Part shown: piece after piece, positions 22,930-32,690 of the stretch | How positions within the stretch are numbered: the stretch's first letter is position 1 | How the letters are laid out: each line of letters starts with the position of its first letter | NCBI RefSeq assembly: GCF_001642475.1 | Contig: NW_019173986.1 | Coordinates: 1-64,000, forward strand | Direction: 5' to 3' | Source of the DNA: Fonsecaea monophora | Lineage: Eukaryota; Ascomycota; Eurotiomycetes; Chaetothyriales; Herpotrichiellaceae | Length of the DNA: 64,000 nt | The notes under the pieces: model-generated | Seen by the model: only the letters and a program-made list of their open reading frames with translations | The model's database searches: none | What the model was told of the DNA's origin: nothing | Position numbers and translations under genes: made by a program

Positions 22930-24707
22930 ATGTGGCTTCGAAGTACAGGGCGAAGGGCTATCGCGTCGTCGTCGTCGTCGACGACCACCCGACGCGTCAT
23001 TGCGAGATGGAACTCGACAGTCACGCTGGGAGAGATTTCGACCTCGTCAGTATACCCCATACCCACACCCCATGTCCCATCCGCGCACGCAACTCCGGAA
23101 AACATAACCTTCGGGAGGATAATGTCCTCTCTGTGGTATCAAAGACTGACGGCAGCTCGATCCCGTCGGATACAGGCCCCGCTTCCCAGGCGCGACGGGC
23201 AGTCCGCTCAGCACCAAGATGGACTTTCTGGTGCCGCAGTCGTTGCCGCCCATCGCGACGTACCGCGTCATGAACGCCGAGGGGAAAGTGCAGGACGAGA
23301 ATCGCGCGCCTCCCGACGTGACGGACGAGCAGGTTCTGGAGTGGTATAAGAATATGTTGACTGGTGAGAATTTACCCCTGTGTTGGAGGTCTAGCAGTGA
23401 GGCTATGATGACGATGCGATGATGCTGATGGAGATACAGTCAACATCTTAGACACGATCATGTCCGAAGCGCAAAGACAGGGCCGTCTGAGTTTCTACAT
23501 GGTACAGTAAAATCCATCCCAACGACTTCTCCCAGCTATCTACCCAGGTGGCGTCAGAGAAGACATACATATCTACTTACTTACCCCTCTTGCTTGCACT
23601 CTACAGGTCTCAGCCGGCGAAGAAGGCATCATGGTCGGTTCTGCGGCGGCGCTGGGCCCCGACGACATCATCACCTGCCAGTACCGCGAGACGGGCGTGT
23701 TCAAGCAGCGCGGGTACACGCTCAAGGACTTTATGAGCCAGTTGCTGCATAACAAGAACGACCCGGGAAAAGGGCGGAACATGCCCTGCCATTATAGCGG
23801 GAGGTTGAAGACTGGAGTGGTGAGTTTTTACCCAGAGTGTTTTTTTTGTTTTTTTTTTCCAGCGATGAACATGGGAAAGATGTGGCGCTAGCAAGTTATG
23901 GATGGGCAAGGGGGGCTGATTCGAAGAGATACAATCCAGCACGCCGTCGCGTCGACGCTCGGGACTCAGATCCCCCACGCCATGGGCGCTGGTTATGCCA
24001 TGAAACTGGCGGATCGCGAGAGCGGCACCCAATCGCCCCGGGTGGCGGTGGCGTACTTTGGCGATGGCGCGGCCAGCGAGGGCGACTTCCACGGGGCGCT
24101 CAACATGGCGGCGGTGCGCGAGGCGCCCGTCATCTTCATCTGCCGGAACAACGGGTTCGCCATCTCGACGCCGACGACGGAGCAGTACCGCGGCGACGGG
24201 ATCGCAAGCCGCGGGATCGGGTACGGGATCGAGACGCTCCGCGTCGACGGCACGGACATCTTCGCCGTGTACGAAGCGACGAAGGAGGCGCGACGCCGCG
24301 CCCTGCGTGACGGCGGCCGCCCCGTCCTCCTCGAGATGATGAGCTACCGGATCTCGCACCACAGCACCAGCGACGACAGCTTCGCGTACCGCTCCCAGGC
24401 CGAGGTGGACCCGTGGAAGACGCGCGACAACCCGATCGCCCGCCTCAAGAAGTGGCTCGAGAACAAGGGCCTGTGGAGCGACGAGCTGGACAAGCAGACC
24501 CGGACGCAGATCCGCCGCGACATCCTGACCGAGCTCAAGGCCGCCGAGAGGGAGAAGAAGCCACGCTTAAGCTCCGTCTTTGACGACGTCTACGCAGAGT
24601 ATTCCGAGGAGCAGGAGGCGCAGAGACGCGAGCTCAGGCGGCTGATGGAGAAATACCCCGAGGAGTATGACGCGGACGACTATGAAGGTGGTCTGAAAGG
24701 GCTGTAG
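22930..24707 (+). CDS. branched-chain 2-oxoacid dehydrogenase E1 alpha subunit
   Basis: Thiamine-diphosphate-dependent decarboxylase subunit in the mitochondrial matrix. Five exons (22930-23049, 23156-23363, 23440-23501, 23607-23819, 23892-24707), 472 residues, close to the mammalian length of about 445 plus presequence. Exon 1 is an Arg/Ser-rich presequence. Later: PRFPGATG, IATYRVMNAEG, SEAQRQGRLSFYM, YRETGVFKQRGY, the ThDP motif GDGAASEGD (about residue 258) ending in CRNN, FAISTPTTEQYRGDGI, and the phosphorylation loop SYRISHHSTSDDSFAYR. That loop holds the serine targeted by the regulatory kinase in mammals, so phospho-control is likely kept. The exon 1 donor (GTATAC at 23050) and the exon 5 acceptor (GCTAG at 23891) are the least certain joints. 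Exon 5 is strikingly GC-rich at third positions. Confidence 0.92.
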
Positions 24708-24924
24708 TTAATCTCTTCAAGTTACAACGTCGGTCACAAGGTCAAAAGGTTAAAGGGCTGCATGTAGTGTAATACAATGAATTAAAGGTTGCGAATGAAT
24801 AGACATGACAAAACGCCAGAAACCTGTACACAACCCAGTGCTGCTATGCCAGAGATTCACTGTTTCTTTTTGTTAAATCCTGATACTCTCTCTCAACCAA
24901 TACAATACAATCTACTACACCCGC

Positions 24925-26217
24925 TCAATACTCCAGGACCTCTAGGATGCCATCGTATATCCCTGTTGATGTCAGAAACCAAAATCACAGACAGGCGTTG
25001 GAACAGCAAACTCACTCGTGATATCCGGGAAAATGAACTTCTCCCACGCCAATCCCGTATGTGTCGTAAAACCACCGAGTCTTTTCACCGGCGCCTCAAG
25101 AGACAAAAGTGCCTGCTCCTGAATCGTTGCAGCGATTTCCGAGCCAACGCCATAATTCACCATGCTCTCGTGGACCACAATGGCACGCCCCGTCTTTCGC
25201 ACGCTGTTCAGGATAGTCTCTCGATCCCAAGGATATATCGTCCGGAGATCAATCAGCTCAATACTCGTCCCCGGTGCAGTCTTCTCCGCCGCCTCAATGG
25301 CTGCAAGACAGTTGTACAGTGGTCGCCCATAAGAGATGATTGTCAGGTCAGCACCGGGCTTCAGCACCTCAGCTTTACACAGTGGAAGTGTATAGAGTTC
25401 ATCCGGAACTTCCTCGACCGCGGCGCGGTACAGGATCTTTGGTTCCATGAAAATCACCGGATCTTTGGACTCGAGGATAGCCGAGAGAAGAAGGCCTTTC
25501 GCTTGAGAGGGTGACCGCGGAACGACGACTTTGAAACCTGGTACGTGGCAAAAGAGCGACTCGGGGGACTGAGTGTGATATCTGATGGTGGAAAGAGTTA
25601 GCATGTTTTCGCACGAAAGGTTAAACATCGACAGGCAAGACTCACAAAGCACCATGTCCCACACCACCACAGGGCATTCTGATCACCATGCCCGCCAAGT
25701 TGGCACCAGTCGAACCCTCCCGATATCGAAATTTTGAAGCCTCATTCACGATCTGGTCAAAGGCTGGAAAGACGTAATCCGCAAACTGGATCTCGACCAC
25801 CGGTTTCGCACCCTCAGCGGCCATCCCAATCGCAGCGCCCACAATCCCCTGTTCGGTGATGGGTGTGTTGAAGACTCTGTCCGGCCCAAACTCAGACTGC
25901 AGATTCACCGTGCACCGAAAGACACCACCGAACGCGACATCCTCACCAAAACAGAGCACTTTGTTGTCTTCCCTCAAAGCAGTTCTGAGCCCCTCGTTGA
26001 CCGCCTGACAGAGATTTAGACGTGTTGTAGAGCCGCCTTGTGGTAGCTCAGGCGTCTGCGGAATCGTCTTTGAGGAATGGTGCAGAAGAGGAGTCTTGCC
26101 AAAGTCGATGGGCACGTTCAACTTCCGCGTCGCAGGGGTCGCGAGGGAAGCATATGAACGCACAGCCGCGCGTGACCGCAAAGCTGCTATTCGCAACGAT
26201 CTGCAACCCTGCGACAT
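24925..26217 (-). CDS. branched-chain 2-oxoacid dehydrogenase E1 beta subunit
   Basis: Partner of E1 alpha in the alpha2-beta2 decarboxylase. Three exons (26217-25646, 25581-25016, 24962-24925), 391 residues, equal to the mammalian subunit within one residue. After an Arg-rich presequence come NLCQAVNEGL, CFGEDVAFGGVFRCT, RVFNTPITEQGIVGAAIG, IQFADYVFPAFDQIVNE, MPCGGVGHGAL|YHTQSPES, PRSPSQAKGLL, FMEPKILYR and VHESMVNYGVGSEI. The tiny last exon supplies only the final dozen residues (RIYDGILEVLEY); without it the chain would read through into an unrelated tail. It converges on E1 alpha (stop codons 217 bases apart) and lies head-to-tail with the Zn2Cys6 gene. A perfect CCGGAG-N8-CTCCGG inverted repeat lies 284 bases upstream of the ATG. 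Confidence 0.93.
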
Positions 26218-26976
26218 GATTCTGGGGGTGGTGTAGCTAGTTCTGAGCAAAATGCTTCACGCAGTGCTGTGACATGGGGAATTGTACCGAGTATAAGCAT
26301 GCCCTCCATTCCGCATGAGACAATCTACCCCAGCTTTCCAAAACGCCATGACACCGCGGATGAAAGCTTGCATCGAGGGGTCCTCTCGGTCTCTCACAAG
26401 TCTCCCCGAAAGACTGGAGGTACATGTGTCGTCTGCGGTTATCAACGGTGATGGTGTCTTGAGTGCGGATCCGGATGGTTGCTAAGCACATGGATTCGGG
26501 GCCGGAGTTCGAGATCTCCGGCTCCCGGGACATAATCGCCGAGGGCAAACTGCGTCTCTAGTCGAAGCCACATGCTGACCGGAGACAACAATGACTGATG
26601 CCCTTCCTGATTTTTATCCCCACTATAAAACCCCACTGTGTTCCGAGAAGATTGATCTCTATTCTGGAGATGTTGTTGCAAAGAAATGCTCCTTCAGGTA
26701 TAGTCGCCGACTGGGCGTGGGCCAGACTGGACGGGTTTATGCGAGGCCAGGTCAGGCATTCTCGGGCCTGGGCCCGTCCTTGCCTCACTTTGATGATCAG
26801 GTTTTGCTCAGTCCGACACCCCAGCCTCTCGCTTGAGGGATTTAGAGGTCGGAGATATCGAGACGAATGTTCCACGTAGTTTGCTATACCTATCATACAC
26901 AAGACATCGTCTTCATGGCTGAGCCAGCTCTGATGGGCCTCTGAGACAACGAGGTTCAGGCCTGGGTAGTAGACTC
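26218..26976. other. intergenic, E1-beta promoter side
   Basis: 759 bases upstream of E1-beta and 3' of the Zn2Cys6 gene. Short frames only. Holds the inverted repeat at 26501-26522. Confidence 0.5.
26501..26522. promoter_or_regulatory. inverted repeat GCCGGAG-N8-CTCCGGC, candidate regulator site
   Basis: Perfect 7-base arms (26501-26507 and 26516-26522) around an 8-base centre, 284 bases before the E1-beta start codon. The half-site CCGGAG also appears in the E2/E1-alpha promoter at 22374-22379, followed ten bases on by CTCCG. CGG-containing inverted repeats are typical Zn2Cys6 dimer sites. Confidence 0.45.
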
Positions 26977-29232
26977 TCACAGCAGAGTAATCGGGTCGCT
27001 TACGAATGGATCGAGTGGTGCACTAAAATAGTCAAGCTCGGCCTGCCAGTCCCTCTCTGCAATTGATGAGTCGAGTGTAAAGACATTGAAGTCTTCACCA
27101 TCAGCCGGACGCATGGAAGGTGGATTCTGTATCGTCTCGCTGGTGTCTTCAGGGTTTGAATCAGAACTCTGCTGGTCAATCTCGGGAAGTACATTGTGCC
27201 TCTGAATGATGCTTTCGGGTGAAGGTTCACAGGACGATGAAGAGCCATTCGAGATCTTTGATGAGCATACCGGGCGATGTTCTTTGTATGTCCTCTTGGT
27301 GGTCTTGCGAGGGAAGACGGCTGCGAAACGGCGTGCAAGTTCAACTTCGTTTTCTGACAGCTTCTCCGGCCGTTGAAGCATGTCCCTCACGTTCTCAAGA
27401 ACACTTCCAAGTTTCCATACCCGGGCATAGTGGGCCAGAACTAATCTAGAGAGGTCGCGGGGAAGAGAGGAAGGATTTGTCGCCGTCGTCGAATTCGATG
27501 GCGAGTACACTGGCATCATCGTGCAAGCGATAAAGGGATGCGCCACAGCAATAAAGTCCGGAGGCCAATTGCTGACTATCAATGTAATGTCGTCAAGGCG
27601 TGCCTTTGAAGCCGAAGCGCTGGATGAGGCTACCTCTTCGCTATTACCTGGGGATCCCTCTTCGATGATTGTCGACATCGTCAATTTCGTGCCGGCAAGG
27701 ATGAGATGCAAGGCAGTGATCCAATTTCCACGAGCAAAATTGGTGTTGTCGAATGAAAATGGTTTACTCCTCAAATGAAATATGGGAGGCAGGGCAAGTC
27801 GGAGGCAGCAGAGAGACAATCCCAATTCCTGTTTCTGTTCCAAGAGCACCCCTGCGGGCAGTTGGGCCAGGTCGTGTGCTATCGACGAAAGGTACTTTAC
27901 CACCAAGTACCATGCTCTTTCATCTTGATTGGCGCAATTCTCAAGGCTCTTCCAAGCGTCCTTTGCTTCGGGTATTAACTTGGCAGAAGAAATAGGTGTC
28001 CCAGCGTACCAGGCTTCATCTGAGCATGGCAGATGTACCGTTACACGTCTCTTGTTGATCATACATGGTCGCCGTGAGGTTGTTGAGTTGAAGGTATCAA
28101 GCTCCCAAACGAGCCACCAGACGCGCCGAAACCCCTCTTTGGTGATCCATTCTTCTGGGCTGGAGTCGGACGCATCGTCTGGGTCATCATCGATGGAGTT
28201 TAGATCCAATTCGTATGAGAGCTCCACACAACGAGACACAAGACCCCAAGTCAACCCCGTTGGACCGGAGGTAAAGCAATAAAATGCCAGGAGTATAGAT
28301 CCTTGCAGGAGAATGATACTAGGCGGGGTTCCAGATTGCCGCAGCTTTTCGTAAACCCGATGCGCGTCGACGAAAAAGCGTTCTCCACGCTGAGGTGGGG
28401 GAGTATGGACAAAGGGTGCTGTATCAACGTACCTTGCGGCGAGTGCAAAGATACCCATGAACAGCAATTGTTCCTCCAAGGGCAGTGTGTCAAGTTGAAG
28501 AGATTGTCCTTGGGCTAGGGACGGCGCAATGTACCGTGCATAGAACCGTGGACGGTGAAGGAGCGGTAGCCACGCTTGCACATGGGAGAAATACACATCA
28601 ACTAACTTGACTTGGTCACTAGCAGATGGTAATTTCTCGACGTCTGGGAAACCGGCATTGGTGAAGTGTTGATCACTGGGTTTGGGCGTGGTAGACGTTT
28701 GCGCCAATGAGGACAGATCCATCTCGGGGAGATAGAGCTCTTGTGTACAGGTATCAAGATCCGCATTCGGTGTGCCTCGTGGCACGGAGTGTGCCTGATA
28801 CCCAGCTGCCTCCGGGTCAAGGTCTGGCGCAGGGGTCGCTATGAGTCCTGATCTCGATGTGCATTCATGAAGCCGCGCAGTGCTCGGTGAAACGGTCGCA
28901 GTTTGATCAATCCCATTCGACAAAGACAACACGTCTATTTCCGAAGTTGGCAGAAGCTTGTGGCGTAGCTCCGGGCTGAGGAGACTGAGCAGATCATGGA
29001 CTGTTAAGCGTTTCGAGACACTCGAAGGGAGTCGCTCAGCCTTTCGAACCTTCGGCGTTGGCTGTTTTCTTTTCAATGGATATACACAGAGGGCGCCAGT
29101 GCGCTGGCACAGCCCACACATGGGCTTCCGGCGATCACACCGGTTCTTTTTCCTGTTACATCCTTCGCAAGCTCGGATCATTTTTCCTGCTTGTGTGGAC
29201 GCAACATCTTGGGCCGGGACTAGTTGGTCCAT
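26977..29232 (-). CDS. Zn2Cys6 transcription factor with fungal-specific regulatory domain
   Basis: Single exon, 751 residues. The binuclear zinc cluster is complete: Cys22, 25, 32, 39, 42 and 49 (CX2CX6CX6CX2CX6C; ACEGCNRKKNRC), followed by a basic linker (PLKRKQPTPKVRKAERL). The middle region, from about residue 215, matches the fungal transcription factor domain PF04082: VDVYFSHVQAWLPLLHRPRFY, LAARY, and GLVSRCVELSYELDLN. The C-terminal 130 residues are acidic/Ser-rich. It lies between the branched-chain dehydrogenase genes and the hydroxylase/ALDH/MFS genes and could regulate either set, or neither. Such cluster-embedded factors are commonly pathway-specific, but the target is inferred from position only. 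Confidence 0.9.
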   Translation of the reverse strand: MDQLVPAQDVASTQAGKMIRACEGCNRKKNRCDRRKPMCGLCQRTGALCVYPLKRKQPTPKVRKAERLPSSVSKRLTVHDLLSLLSPELRHKLLPTSEIDVLSLSNGIDQTATVSPSTARLHECTSRSGLIATPAPDLDPEAAGYQAHSVPRGTPNADLDTCTQELYLPEMDLSSLAQTSTTPKPSDQHFTNAGFPDVEKLPSASDQVKLVDVYFSHVQAWLPLLHRPRFYARYIAPSLAQGQSLQLDTLPLEEQLLFMGIFALAARYVDTAPFVHTPPPQRGERFFVDAHRVYEKLRQSGTPPSIILLQGSILLAFYCFTSGPTGLTWGLVSRCVELSYELDLNSIDDDPDDASDSSPEEWITKEGFRRVWWLVWELDTFNSTTSRRPCMINKRRVTVHLPCSDEAWYAGTPISSAKLIPEAKDAWKSLENCANQDERAWYLVVKYLSSIAHDLAQLPAGVLLEQKQELGLSLCCLRLALPPIFHLRSKPFSFDNTNFARGNWITALHLILAGTKLTMSTIIEEGSPGNSEEVASSSASASKARLDDITLIVSNWPPDFIAVAHPFIACTMMPVYSPSNSTTATNPSSLPRDLSRLVLAHYARVWKLGSVLENVRDMLQRPEKLSENEVELARRFAAVFPRKTTKRTYKEHRPVCSSKISNGSSSSCEPSPESIIQRHNVLPEIDQQSSDSNPEDTSETIQNPPSMRPADGEDFNVFTLDSSIAERDWQAELDYFSAPLDPFVSDPITLL

Positions 29233-30103
29233 GTCGAACGGACAATGAGTCCTCGTTTGTAGTATCCTCCCTTAAAGTCTAGAGGACTGATCAAGTGTCT
29301 GGAAAGATGCGGGCGTGACGGAGAGACGAGTCTAATACCGAGTAGACTTTGGCTCCCCAGAGCTGGGGAACGGCCGACAGGATCTAGTCTGGGGTGCGGC
29401 AGGAGGCCGTGCTTGTCCACTGAAGGGCAATCCGATTGGACATGACGAGAAACGTAGTCCTCGCTAAGGCAGGGGTGGAGTAGGGTGGCTGATGGTCAGA
29501 GGAGACCCCCAGGTATGACAGCGACTTGTGCACCGAATACCCTGGCAGTGGACCGAATAAGAGACATTCAAAACAGGGTCTTAGGACAGCGTAGCGCCAT
29601 TTGACCAAAGAGATGAAAGTATTTGATTTGTGATCATGTTTGGAGACGCGGACCTGCTTGGAGATTGAAGTTGGATTTGGAAGTGAGAAACGTGGCAGGT
29701 AAAAGTTCAACGCCGCGCAGCCTCGACACGGCAAAACGCGGCCGCAGCCAAAATGCCGGCATGAGTTTGTTTCGTCCCTTGTAACCAGCTCCAGTCGTGT
29801 CAACACATCGGATCCCTCAGTATCTATTGGTCAATCATCTTGGCATGTCTGCTGTCTGGGTGTTTGGTCTACGCCAGGCCTATCAATGACGCCTTCTTTC
29901 TTGGTTCAAGAGCGAATTGTCAGCGTTGAGATGATACCTATGTCTGACCTCCACCACATTCTATCGCACGAGAGTCCTGCAATACTGACATAAACCCTAG
30001 GTTATGAACCGATGAATCTCGGCTAGAACGGTCGCCATCACCACGTCAGCCTTGGAAGACCTGAAACAAAATAGCTCTCCAGATTACACTATGATTAGCA
30101 GGA
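29233..30103. other. intergenic, Zn2Cys6 promoter side
   Basis: 871 bases upstream of the Zn2Cys6 gene and 3' of the FAD hydroxylase. A 140-codon minus-strand frame (29384-29806) has no recognisable features. Nothing else seen. Confidence 0.5.
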
Positions 30104-32141
30104 CTAAACAGCCACCTGCCACACGGACATCTTCTCAATCTTGTCCTGTTTGACGTTTCCAATGGTCGCCGTAAACCCAGACTTGTCTACAAACGCCGTC
30201 TGTTCCTTCTGGAATGCTTCGGCCGTCCCAAGCTCCAGCGAGACTTCCCTGCCAGCCGAAATTCGGAGGATTGCAGCGACGTTCGTGGGTACAAGTCCAT
30301 CGACATTGGCGCGCCAGGCGACCATGTCGTCGGGTCGAACAAGAACAGCATCCCGCTCCCATAACCCGCGGGCGTGCTTCTCGTGTGGGAGGTGGATCAT
30401 GCGCACGGGAATGTTCTGCGAGATCGCCTCCCTTTCGAACGCATCGATGAATTTCCTGTCGGGAGTGAAATCAACCAACGAGAACCCGGGTCCGAACAAG
30501 TCGAAGATGCTTGTCTCATTGCCAGTGAGGAAAACATGCGGAGGTCGTGCTCCTGGCCAAGTCGAAGGAATGTAATCTTCAGCCCTCCAGACCGGTTCAT
30601 CCACTTCATTGTCGGGCACCACGACAGGTGAGTGATTATACCGGTAACCCATCTCAATCCCGAAGAACTTGTTCTCCCCATCATTCTGCTGTAAATGGTC
30701 GCGTATGCGTTGACGGAGCTCTTGCCCTTGATCTGTCTGCATGAACAGCGTCTGTGGACCGGCCTGCCTCACCCACTCCACGTAGGTGGCGTGGGTTTGA
30801 CGATGTAACCCCGAGCACTCGATATTGCGCACAGCGACAGGACGCCGCTCGATCTCATACGAGTCAAGAAGATACTTCCCTCCCCATCCAGACAACACAG
30901 CGGCAAGTTTCCATGCGAGATCGACGCTGTCTCCCACTGCAGTGTTGTATCCATAGCCACCGGTCGGAATATTCTGATGTGCTGAGTCGCCGCTTAAGAA
31001 TATTCTTCCACCAGCGGAGCGGTACTTGTCGGCGATGCAGATGTTGGGACGCCAGGAGCTTGTGACCAGGATTTCATCCACCTTGATGGGATAAGGAGTG
31101 CCAGTCGAGCCGCCCAAAACCTCCGCGATGGTCTCGTAAGGGTCCAACTTGGTGTGGTCAACGTCCAACGCAATGGGTTTATGGACGGTCCAAGTGTCAA
31201 TCTCGTTTTGGGCGATCACTGCCGCTCCGCTAGTGAAAAAGATGTGCCAGAATTGTCCACATTTTCGAAGTCGGGCCAGATCGGTGGATCTGAAATGTAC
31301 AAGGTAAAATGCTGCAGAGCTGGAGACCCCGTGTTAGTCCCCGGTTGAACCAAATGAGTTGAGATACTTACATTGGACCTCCAACAAGGCTCCCGTCGAT
31401 GCTTTGCCTCACGCGGCTGCCAGCACCATCACAACCTATCACATACTTGCTCTTCACCACAACCTCCTCGGACAATCCAAGCACCGAGAACCGTGACAGG
31501 ACATAGTCGTCTTTTTCTTGGAGAGATTCAAATTTGTGGCCGAAATACGAAGTTACCAACGACTGCTCCTGGATCAATGGCTTAAAGGCCTTCTCGAAAA
31601 CGGCTTGCGAGCAGCGCTGATAGGGTTCTCGAGGTTGAGTGCCGTCGTTCTGTCGTTTGACCCTTTCACGCCACTGGTCAGGAGAGGGCATTGACTATCA
31701 TTGATCAACTGGCGGTTCCTATTCGGGCAAGGATACGTACCCATTTCGTGATGACCTCGCCACCTTCCGAAAGACCAGAGCTGAAGAGTGAATCAAACGA
31801 GTATTCGGTTGCCACCCCTATAGAGATCAACAGCGTGTAGGTGCAGTCGGCTCAGGGCCCAAGGGCGCCTTACCTATCTCCCTGAGCTTTTCGTCAATTC
31901 CAAGTCGTTTGAACATTTCCATGGTTCTGCAATTTGTGATGTTCATTTTGGGGAATCGAGTTGTTTCCAAATTTCTCTCCATCAAAGTGCAGGCTATACC
32001 AAGTTTTGCGAGGCTGAGTGCGGCGATGAGGCCAGCGGGTCCTGCGCCCACGATCAGAACTGGGGTTTCAATTTGCTGAGCCTGCGAGATTTTGGTCAAT
32101 ACATTATCTCCAACGAACAGGAGGCTGCCAGAACGTACCAT
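30104..32141 (-). CDS. FAD-dependent aromatic hydroxylase (PHBH/phenol hydroxylase type)
   Basis: Class A flavin monooxygenase that hydroxylates a phenolic ring with NAD(P)H and O2. Four exons (32141-31874, 31817-31741, 31694-31372, 31319-30104), 627 residues. Motifs in order: dinucleotide-binding PVLIVGAGPAGLIAALSLAK with the acidic end LMER; REPYQRCSQAVFEKAF; the DG motif KYVIGCDGAGSRVRQSI; the FAD motif GGRIFLSGDSAHQNIPTGG followed by YNTAVGDSVDLAWKLAAVL. The C-terminal 170 residues fit the thioredoxin-like domain of phenol hydroxylases. Substrate is not readable from sequence. It is divergent, over 549 bases, from an aldehyde dehydrogenase of the salicylaldehyde type, so a ring-hydroxylation step in an aromatic catabolic or detoxifying route is likely. 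N-terminus has about 25 residues before the Rossmann fold. Confidence 0.88.
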
Positions 32142-32690
32142 AGTAAGTGATAACTTATGGCAGGATTAGAGGTGAGTAGGCTGGATGCTGGCTTTCCGTT
32201 ACAGTATTATGTCCTCGCAGCTGCGAATGAAAACTCGTACTCACAGCGAAACAGCAGCAGCAACGATAACAATTCAGGACATAATAAATCCTCGTGAGAT
32301 GCACTGGACGAGGCTCTGAAGGCTGTTGTGGGTGGAGCCGGGCAATTTTCGAGTTTCCCGACCTCCCGTCCGCAACACCGGGATCATGGGATTCCAAAAC
32401 AACGCCTATATTCCACGAAAGCCGAGTTTCAATCGGAAGTAGATGCTTCCAACCTGTCATGTCACTCCCCGGGAGCTTGAACCGGTACTCCGGAAACCAG
32501 GGAGCATCAAACGCTCCACAACAAGTATTCACTAGTATAGACAAAACCCTCTTCAATGGCGGGCTTGAGCCCTGAGTGACACCGGTTTCTTCTTCAGTGC
32601 ACCAGCAAAACAAGCAAAGCTCTACTAGGCTGAAGGAGCACTCAGAGACCAATCTGTCGATCAATCAATCATTCGAGAAGACCACTCAAT
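32142..32690. promoter_or_regulatory. divergent promoter of FAD hydroxylase and aldehyde dehydrogenase
   Basis: 549 bases shared by two divergent metabolic genes. Contains CCGG-TACT-CCGG at 32482-32493, that is, CGG-N4-CCG, a spacing compatible with a Zn2Cys6 dimer, and a near-palindromic CTCCCCGGGAG at about 32465-32475. Regulatory role inferred. Confidence 0.4.

Noticed and set aside
23610..24362. 250-codon minus-strand open frame inside E1-alpha
   Set aside because: Antisense shadow of a GC-rich exon; Arg/Val/His-rich translation with no domain, while the plus strand encodes a conserved enzyme.
18044..26217. Horizontal transfer of a bacterial bkd operon
   Set aside because: Genes are in mixed orientation, carry fungal spliceosomal introns at several sites and have mitochondrial presequences; clustering within fungi is simpler.
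26501..26522. T-arm-like hairpin with TTCGAGA loop
   Set aside because: The loop has eight bases and no other tRNA parts are present; better explained as an inverted-repeat binding site.
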